Assembly: GCA_902779075.1 (NCBI GenBank)
Contig: CACZAK010000270.1
Coordinates: forward strand, 1 to 6,655
Direction of reading: 5' to 3'
Length of the DNA stretch: 6,655 bases
From: an uncultured bacterium
Lineage (GTDB): Bacteria > Verrucomicrobiota > Kiritimatiellia > RFP12 > UBA1067
Shown here: piece by piece, positions 3,071 to 6,655 of the stretch
Position numbering within the stretch: position 1 is the first letter of the stretch
Layout of the letters: every line of letters starts with the position of its first letter
The notes under the pieces: generated by a model
Database searches by the model: none
What the model saw: only the letters and a program-made list of their open reading frames with translations
Told to the model about the DNA's origin: nothing
Program-made: the position numbers and the translations under genes

Positions 3071-5540
3071 ACATACTGACTTGCCTTCGGGCGCCAGTTT
3101 GAAAACCGTCCGAGTATTCCGTCGTCATCAATTTGATTTCCACAGGGCCGATGAGGCCGGAGTCGTGCAGCGGCAACCGTTCCGACGGTCTTCTGAACGT
3201 CCACGTGCGCCGCTTCGCCTCCGGCAGCCAGCCTTCATACACAAGCCGGTTGTACCACGTGTCCGTCACTTCGATCTTCAGGGCGTTTCTCCCCTTCCTC
3301 ACCGCGTGCGTCACGTCAAGGCGGTACGGCGGCGCCCACAGGTCGTGGAACGTCTTCCCGTTCAGCTCCACGCGCGCAATCGACTCAACCCGCCCCAGAT
3401 CCAGCACAACGCGTCCGTGCACGTCCTCAAGATCGAACTCCGTCGTGTACGTCGCCGTGCCCGAAAACGCCCGCGCGGAAGGCGATTCGCGGAACATCTC
3501 TCGCCACGGCGCAAGTGCCTGCACGGTCGTGTTCGTGGGCACATCCCAGCCATCGGGAAAGGAAATGCGCCACGGGGCCACAACCGGTAGGGCGAGGCGT
3601 CCCCGCCGAGCCGCCACGGCTCGCCCGGAGGGCTCGCCCCACCTCCGGGCCGCGTTTGTCGCGGCCCCTCTAAACACCACAAAACACGACTGCGCGGGGG
3701 CAAGTGAAAGATGGATGCGCCCCGGTAGGGCGGTCGCCCCGCGACCGCCGTCAATCAACCCGCTTTCCGGATGCCAAATCTCGCAAACCTTTCCTTCCAC
3801 TCCCCTGAACGCGACCTCGCCCTCGAACCCCTTGCCGTCTTTGGCCGGTGCGACGAAATACCAGTCGTCGTCACCATTGCGCCTATGGTTCCAGACGATC
3901 CCCTCGCCGACGGCATCAGGCTCGATTTTCTCCGCCTTCAGCACGTCGGCAATCGACCGGCCGACGTAAAGCCGGCCCTGATGATCACGGCGGTCGCGGG
4001 GCGACCGCCCTACCATCTTCTCCAACCTCTCTTGCGCCGTGCGGAAGCGCGCTTCGCCTTCAGCGCCGCCTTTGCGCGTGGCCGGTTCCACCGGCAAACC
4101 TGCCATCGCGGCAACGCCGCCCTTCTCGATCCCCTTGATCAGATGTTCCATCGTCTCCGGCAACATACGCCGCGATTCGGGAATCCAGAGGATGCCATAT
4201 TCAATTCCTTCGGGCGTACACCACTTGCCGTCCTTCACGGAAATGCGCGTGAGAAACGCATCGGGGTTGCAATAGTCGTACTTGTGCCCGGCGGAGAACG
4301 GCGCGTAGTGGTCGGGACGTCCGTCGCATTCGTCGCCGAGATACCACAGGACGTCAATCACGGGAACACCGGCCTCAAGCATCGTCTGGCAGCGCGCGAA
4401 GTAGTCCGTGAACGCCGACATGTGCCGCCACCACGTCTGCCCGCGCACGAACGGCGCACCGATGCCGCGTCCACCGAACGACGTCCCGGGCGGCAACCAC
4501 GGCTGCTGCGGGTTGTGCGTGAACGTGTGGAACACGAAATGCGTGATGCCTTCCGCGAGGTTCATGTTCGCGTTGTGCTTGTAGTCGCGAAGGCGCTCGT
4601 GCCATGAGACGCCGAAGGACGTGAACGCCTCCGCGCCGACGCCGCGCTTGCCGTAGAGGTGCGCGGCGGAGATGATCGGCTTCACGGGCGTGAAGTTGAA
4701 GGACACGGCCGGTTGCCAGAATTCGCACATCGGGATGTCGGCGTACTTGTAGTACTTCATGATGTCGCCGGGGATGGAGTTGCCGAACGCGGCCTCGAAC
4801 TCCACCTCCAGTCCGCGTTCGTGCGCCCGCTTCGACATGTGCCCGAAGAAGTTGTCCGTGATGAGGTCGCTCACGAGCGTGCGCCAGTCGTTGAGGTAGC
4901 GCGCAGTGTCGTCCGGAGAATCGACGACGTAGCCGAACACCGCCGGAATCCACGTGAAGAGGTCGTAGCCGAGACGGGACGAGAAGATTGCGTCCATCCC
5001 CGGCGTCCACGTCTGGTGTCCGCACTCCCAGCTGTCCATCAGCATCGCGCGGAGCTTTCCGTGGAGGGGCGCGCCGGGTTTCGTGAGTCGGCCGATGTAG
5101 TTGTCGAACTGGATGTCCGCAGCCAGCGTGGAAAACTTGTCGCACTCAAAACCCGTCCCCTCCGGCGGCGCGGGACTGTTCTTGAAGCCCGTGTTGACAT
5201 GTCCGATGCGCAGCACGGTCCACCTGCCGGGCGGCGGGTCCCACGTGAGCGTGCCGTCCTTCGCCATCTGGGACGTGAGGTTCACGACGGACGCCGATTT
5301 GACGTACGCGCCCTTCGACTGCACCGGCGCGGCGCGACGCAGGAGACGCCGCAGCGTCCAGCACGCCTCCCCTTCCCAGTTGTCCTTCTTCGCGGCGCTG
5401 AGGAGACGCACCGTGCGGAGCGTGATCGGATGTTTGTTCTTCACCGTCAGCGTGAAACGCCGCGCCGTCGTCTCGCGGCAGGCGAGCGACAGCGGACGCG
5501 CATCCTGCCAGCTGGACGGCGGCAGGGCGACCTCCTCCAC
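3069..5540 (-). CDS. GH106-like alpha-L-rhamnosidase, downstream part of frameshifted gene
   Basis: This frame holds most of one gene whose first 231 codons are in another frame (5542-6235). It is not a separate gene: no ribosome site precedes its first usable codon (GTG at 5540), and together the parts make about 1,050 residues, normal for GH106. Numbering this part from 5540, the catalytic region includes MLMDSWECG (168-174), PMCEFW (270-275) and GAEAFTSFG (302-310), whose Glu residues are candidates for catalysis, and GITHFVFHTFTHNPQ. A C-terminal GH2-like beta-sandwich sugar-binding domain follows from about 690 (SGTATYTTEFDLEDV, LDLGRVESIARVELNGK, LWAPPYRLDVT), ending SGLIGPVEIKL. GH106 enzymes remove rhamnose from complex polysaccharides such as pectin. 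Hairpin units are read in frame at residues 509-518, 598-606 and 633-652; flanking homology resumes in frame each time. No intrinsic terminator is seen. Confidence 0.85.
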   Translation of the reverse strand: MEEVALPPSSWQDARPLSLACRETTARRFTLTVKNKHPITLRTVRLLSAAKKDNWEGEACWTLRRLLRRAAPVQSKGAYVKSASVVNLTSQMAKDGTLTWDPPPGRWTVLRIGHVNTGFKNSPAPPEGTGFECDKFSTLAADIQFDNYIGRLTKPGAPLHGKLRAMLMDSWECGHQTWTPGMDAIFSSRLGYDLFTWIPAVFGYVVDSPDDTARYLNDWRTLVSDLITDNFFGHMSKRAHERGLEVEFEAAFGNSIPGDIMKYYKYADIPMCEFWQPAVSFNFTPVKPIISAAHLYGKRGVGAEAFTSFGVSWHERLRDYKHNANMNLAEGITHFVFHTFTHNPQQPWLPPGTSFGGRGIGAPFVRGQTWWRHMSAFTDYFARCQTMLEAGVPVIDVLWYLGDECDGRPDHYAPFSAGHKYDYCNPDAFLTRISVKDGKWCTPEGIEYGILWIPESRRMLPETMEHLIKGIEKGGVAAMAGLPVEPATRKGGAEGEARFRTAQERLEKMVGRSPRDRRDHQGRLYVGRSIADVLKAEKIEPDAVGEGIVWNHRRNGDDDWYFVAPAKDGKGFEGEVAFRGVEGKVCEIWHPESGLIDGGRGATALPGRIHLSLAPAQSCFVVFRGAATNAARRWGEPSGRAVAARRGRLALPVVAPWRISFPDGWDVPTNTTVQALAPWREMFRESPSARAFSGTATYTTEFDLEDVHGRVVLDLGRVESIARVELNGKTFHDLWAPPYRLDVTHAVRKGRNALKIEVTDTWYNRLVYEGWLPEAKRRTWTFRRPSERLPLHDSGLIGPVEIKLMTTEYSDGFQTGARRQVSM
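3586..3643. repeat. In-gene hairpin pair (Y and X, opposed) in the rhamnosidase
   Basis: A plus-oriented Y-type unit (3586-3613, 28 nt with one extra C in the loop) and a minus-oriented X unit (3617-3643) face each other across 3 bases. The host gene reads them as RWGEPSGRAV followed by AARRGRLALP, between FVVFRGAATNAA and VVAPWRISFP, which look like normal adjoining sequence of the sugar-binding region. Confidence 0.85.
3724..3750 (+). repeat. In-gene 27-nt hairpin unit type A, plus orientation
   Basis: A perfect 9-bp stem (3729-3737 with 3741-3749) and a CCC loop. The host gene reads it as GGRGATALP (nine codons) between HPESGLID and GRIHLSLAP. The other in-gene A copy is reversed and encodes a different peptide. 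Confidence 0.85.
3988..4014 (-). repeat. In-gene 27-nt hairpin unit type A, minus orientation
   Basis: The host gene reads it as VGRSPRDRR between TAQERLEKM and DHQGRLYVG. It is identical to the intergenic unit at 2847-2873, including two further bases, so the transfer between coding and non-coding sites is recent or sequence is being homogenised. Confidence 0.85.
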
Positions 5541-6235
5541 GAGCTGACCGGCTGTGCGAACTCGTAGGTAATCTCCGTCGTCGCATTCGCCGGAATCTTG
5601 GCGGCGGCGCGTCCGCGCGCCCAGGCGTTCCAGTCGGTGCTGGCCGAGCCGGTGACGGACGACGGCACAAGCGGCTTCTCCCAGTCACCGTCCGGAGCGG
5701 GAAACGCGACGACGGCGATATCGCGGTAGTCGCGCCACGGCTCGGATTTTTCACACGGGTTCGGTTGGGTCACGCGTCCCGCGTGACCGCCTTCCACGTC
5801 CGTACGCGACATCGCGAGGTGGCGCATGGCCTGTTCGGGCTTGATCCAGGGGCCGCCCGCCATCGCCCAGCCGGGACACACCTGCATCGCCATCCGGAGG
5901 TCGAGCCGCCTGCACTCGTCGCCGAAATGCCCCACGAGCGCGTCCCATTCGGGGCTGAGGCACTTGATCTGCTTCGGCACGCCCGGCCACGCACCGCGTG
6001 CGCTGTCGCCGTTGAAGAGCTTGATGCCGGCGATTCCGGCGGACTTCACGGCCTCCAAATCGGCCGTGATTCCCGGCGCGGCCACGTTTCCGCCGAAGAA
6101 GAAGAAATACGTTTCAGGCCGCTTTACCCTTTCCGGCGTGCGAAAAGCGGCCTCCGGAGCGCCAGCGCAAACAACCTGCGCCAACACGCTCCATGCGGCA
6201 ACCATGACCGCGACAACGATATTTCTGCTTTTCAT
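5447..6235 (-). CDS. GH106-like alpha-L-rhamnosidase, upstream part with signal peptide
   Basis: The N-terminal part of the rhamnosidase. It starts at the ATG at 6235 with a Sec signal peptide: a KSR basic start, a hydrophobic core at residues 6-19 and a VCA cleavage motif at 22-24, so the enzyme is exported. The mature part opens with the GH106-type segment RPETYFFFFGGNV (about 39-51), then GITADLEAVKSAGIAGIKLFNG and a conserved YRDIAVVAFP near 175. True homology ends at FAQPVSS (residue about 231); the last residues of this frame (WRRSPCRRPAG to GVSR) are out of frame. The remainder continues from 5540, one frame away, as expected for a single missing base near 5541. No slippery heptamer is present, so programmed frameshifting is unlikely; it is a pseudogene mutation or a sequencing/assembly error. 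A fourth hairpin unit lies at residues 149-158. Confidence 0.82.
   Translation of the reverse strand: MKSRNIVVAVMVAAWSVLAQVVCAGAPEAAFRTPERVKRPETYFFFFGGNVAAPGITADLEAVKSAGIAGIKLFNGDSARGAWPGVPKQIKCLSPEWDALVGHFGDECRRLDLRMAMQVCPGWAMAGGPWIKPEQAMRHLAMSRTDVEGGHAGRVTQPNPCEKSEPWRDYRDIAVVAFPAPDGDWEKPLVPSSVTGSASTDWNAWARGRAAAKIPANATTEITYEFAQPVSSWRRSPCRRPAGRMRVRCRSPAARRRRGVSR
5763..5789 (+). repeat. In-gene 27-nt hairpin unit type Z
   Basis: It begins GGTTG and has a perfect 9-bp stem (GGTCACGCG with CGCGTGACC) and a TCC loop, the same geometry as type A with a different arm sequence. The host gene reads it as GHAGRVTQP in a region (VEGG to YRDIAVVAFP) whose length in relatives, as I recall it, is only slightly shorter. 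It may therefore have replaced rather than simply lengthened the host sequence. Confidence 0.7.
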
Positions 6236-6243
6236 TGCGGCGT

Positions 6244-6272
6244 ATTATACACTATTTCCTTACAGCACGCAA
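6244..6272 (-). promoter_or_regulatory. Rhamnosidase promoter, nearly leaderless
   Basis: A perfect TATAAT (6244-6249) with TTGCGT (6267-6272) at 17 bases. The -10 box ends only 8 bases before the ATG at 6235, so transcription should begin at or within about two bases of the start codon and no Shine-Dalgarno fits. Confidence 0.7.
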
Positions 6273-6304
6273 TGTCCACCCGACAGGGAAAATGAACTTA
6301 GAAA

Positions 6305-6390
6305 CTTCCATTTTCGTGGAGATTAACACGGACGCAACATCAATTTTCGTGAGAGCAAGGGGTTTTTCAACTTGCATTTTCGTGAGAATC
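6305..6390 (+). repeat. Three ATTTTCGTG sites at exact 33-bp spacing
   Basis: Cores at 6310-6318, 6343-6351 and 6376-6384, each followed by GAGA or a close variant. The 33-bp step is about three helical turns, so a protein could bind all three on one face. The third site overlaps the -35 of the plus-strand promoter; the first lies 38 bases upstream of the rhamnosidase -35. This suggests an operator array in the divergent intergenic region. Confidence 0.7.
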
Positions 6391-6416
6391 CATGATATAA
6401 TCCTCGCGACAAGGAG
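6372..6416 (+). promoter_or_regulatory. Promoter and ribosome site of the ATPase remnant
   Basis: TATAAT at 6396-6401 with an extended-10 TG (6393-6394), a -35-like TTGCAT at 6372-6377 (18 bases) and AAGGAG at 6411-6416, 7 bases before the ATG at 6424. All signals look intact although the gene behind them is not. Confidence 0.7.
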
Positions 6417-6423
6417 AAATTAG

Positions 6424-6655
6424 ATGGTCTTCAAGCGAAAAATCTACGATAAGTTCGTTGACTGGAAGCGCCAGTCCAACGGTTGTTCCGCACTTCTCGT
6501 TGAAGGAGCGCGGCGCATGTCAGCACCACGCCTCGCTTGACAAGTTCAGGCACAAATTCGGGAAACGTCTCGGCGACGCCTACATCCTCTACACAAAGGA
6601 CATCATGGTCAAGAACGACATCTACCACCTGCCGCTCTACATGGCCATGTTCCTG
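6424..6655 (+). pseudogene. AAA ATPase (DUF4143-type) remnant, internally deleted
   Basis: The start reads MVFKRKIYDKFVDWK and then ALLVEGARR, the typical N-terminus of AAA+ ATPases of the AAA_14/DUF4143 type, whose Walker A (GARRVGKS/T) should follow at once. Here the frame becomes MSAPRLA and stops at 6538-6540 after 38 residues. In a second frame from about 6521 the usual C-terminal end of the same family appears: ASLDKFRHKFGKRLG, AYILYTKD, YHLPLYMAMFL, reaching the window edge. About 1 kb, including Walker A, Walker B and the DUF4143 region, is missing, together with a frame change. The family's cellular role is poorly known. The short N-terminal peptide could still be made, since promoter and ribosome site are intact. 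Confidence 0.75.

Noticed and set aside
5530..5550. Programmed -1 frameshift in the rhamnosidase
   Set aside because: No X-XXY-YYZ slippery sequence or evident downstream pseudoknot, and the family is normally one uninterrupted frame.
3133..5567. Long plus-strand ORFs opposite the rhamnosidase (for example 3133-3969, 3771-4607, 4659-5567)
   Set aside because: They are antisense shadows of a GC-rich gene whose minus-strand translation shows clear GH106 and sugar-binding features; the plus-strand products are low-complexity and arginine-rich.
6305..6390. Short CRISPR array
   Set aside because: The conserved core is only about 9-14 bp with three copies, there is no cas gene, and the spacing fits operator phasing rather than repeat-spacer units.

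Overview
The window looks like bacterial chromosome from the PVC group, possibly a gut or animal-associated Kiritimatiellota-type organism. This is inferred from a secreted GH106-type rhamnosidase, a remnant of an AAA/DUF4143-type ATPase, several toxin-antitoxin-like modules and dense small repeats. No rRNA or housekeeping marker is present, so the taxonomy is a guess. The rhamnosidase is clearly GC-rich, while the toxin-antitoxin part is closer to balanced composition.

Left part (1-2430): three small modules, all read from the minus strand. (i) An overlapping pair: a 70-residue protein, then an AbiEii-like nucleotidyltransferase that runs off the left edge. (ii) An antitoxin overlapping a VapC/FitB-type PIN toxin by 4 bases; the toxin has lost its C-terminal third at a GTCTC-rich palindrome. 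(iii) A stand-alone NYN-domain nuclease with its own promoter and a folded leader. A roughly 140-bp element (called C here; copies at 442-583, 1261-1400, 2537-2679) lies upstream of each module. In modules (i) and (ii) its putative -10 box is almost exactly the same distance from the start codon, so C is probably a mobile or duplicated promoter/leader unit. It contains a hairpin with compensatory base changes between copies.

Middle (2440-3070): a gene-free, repeat-rich stretch with a terminator-like hairpin, the third C copy, a cluster of 27-nt hairpin units and two arrays with 22-bp period, reaching the stop codon of the next gene.

Right part (3069-6235): one long minus-strand gene for a secreted GH106-like alpha-L-rhamnosidase, interrupted by an apparent one-base deletion near 5541. 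The gene holds five of the ten 27-nt hairpin units in the window, all read through in frame, much like the coding-region palindromic elements known from Rickettsia. Four unit types keep one layout (GGTNG, 9-nt arm, 3-nt loop, 9-nt arm, G) while their arm sequences differ. This is the most striking signal in the window.

Right edge (6236-6655): divergent promoters, one for the rhamnosidase giving an almost leaderless mRNA and one with a good Shine-Dalgarno for an internally deleted AAA ATPase gene. Between them are three ATTTTCGTG sites spaced exactly 33 bp apart.
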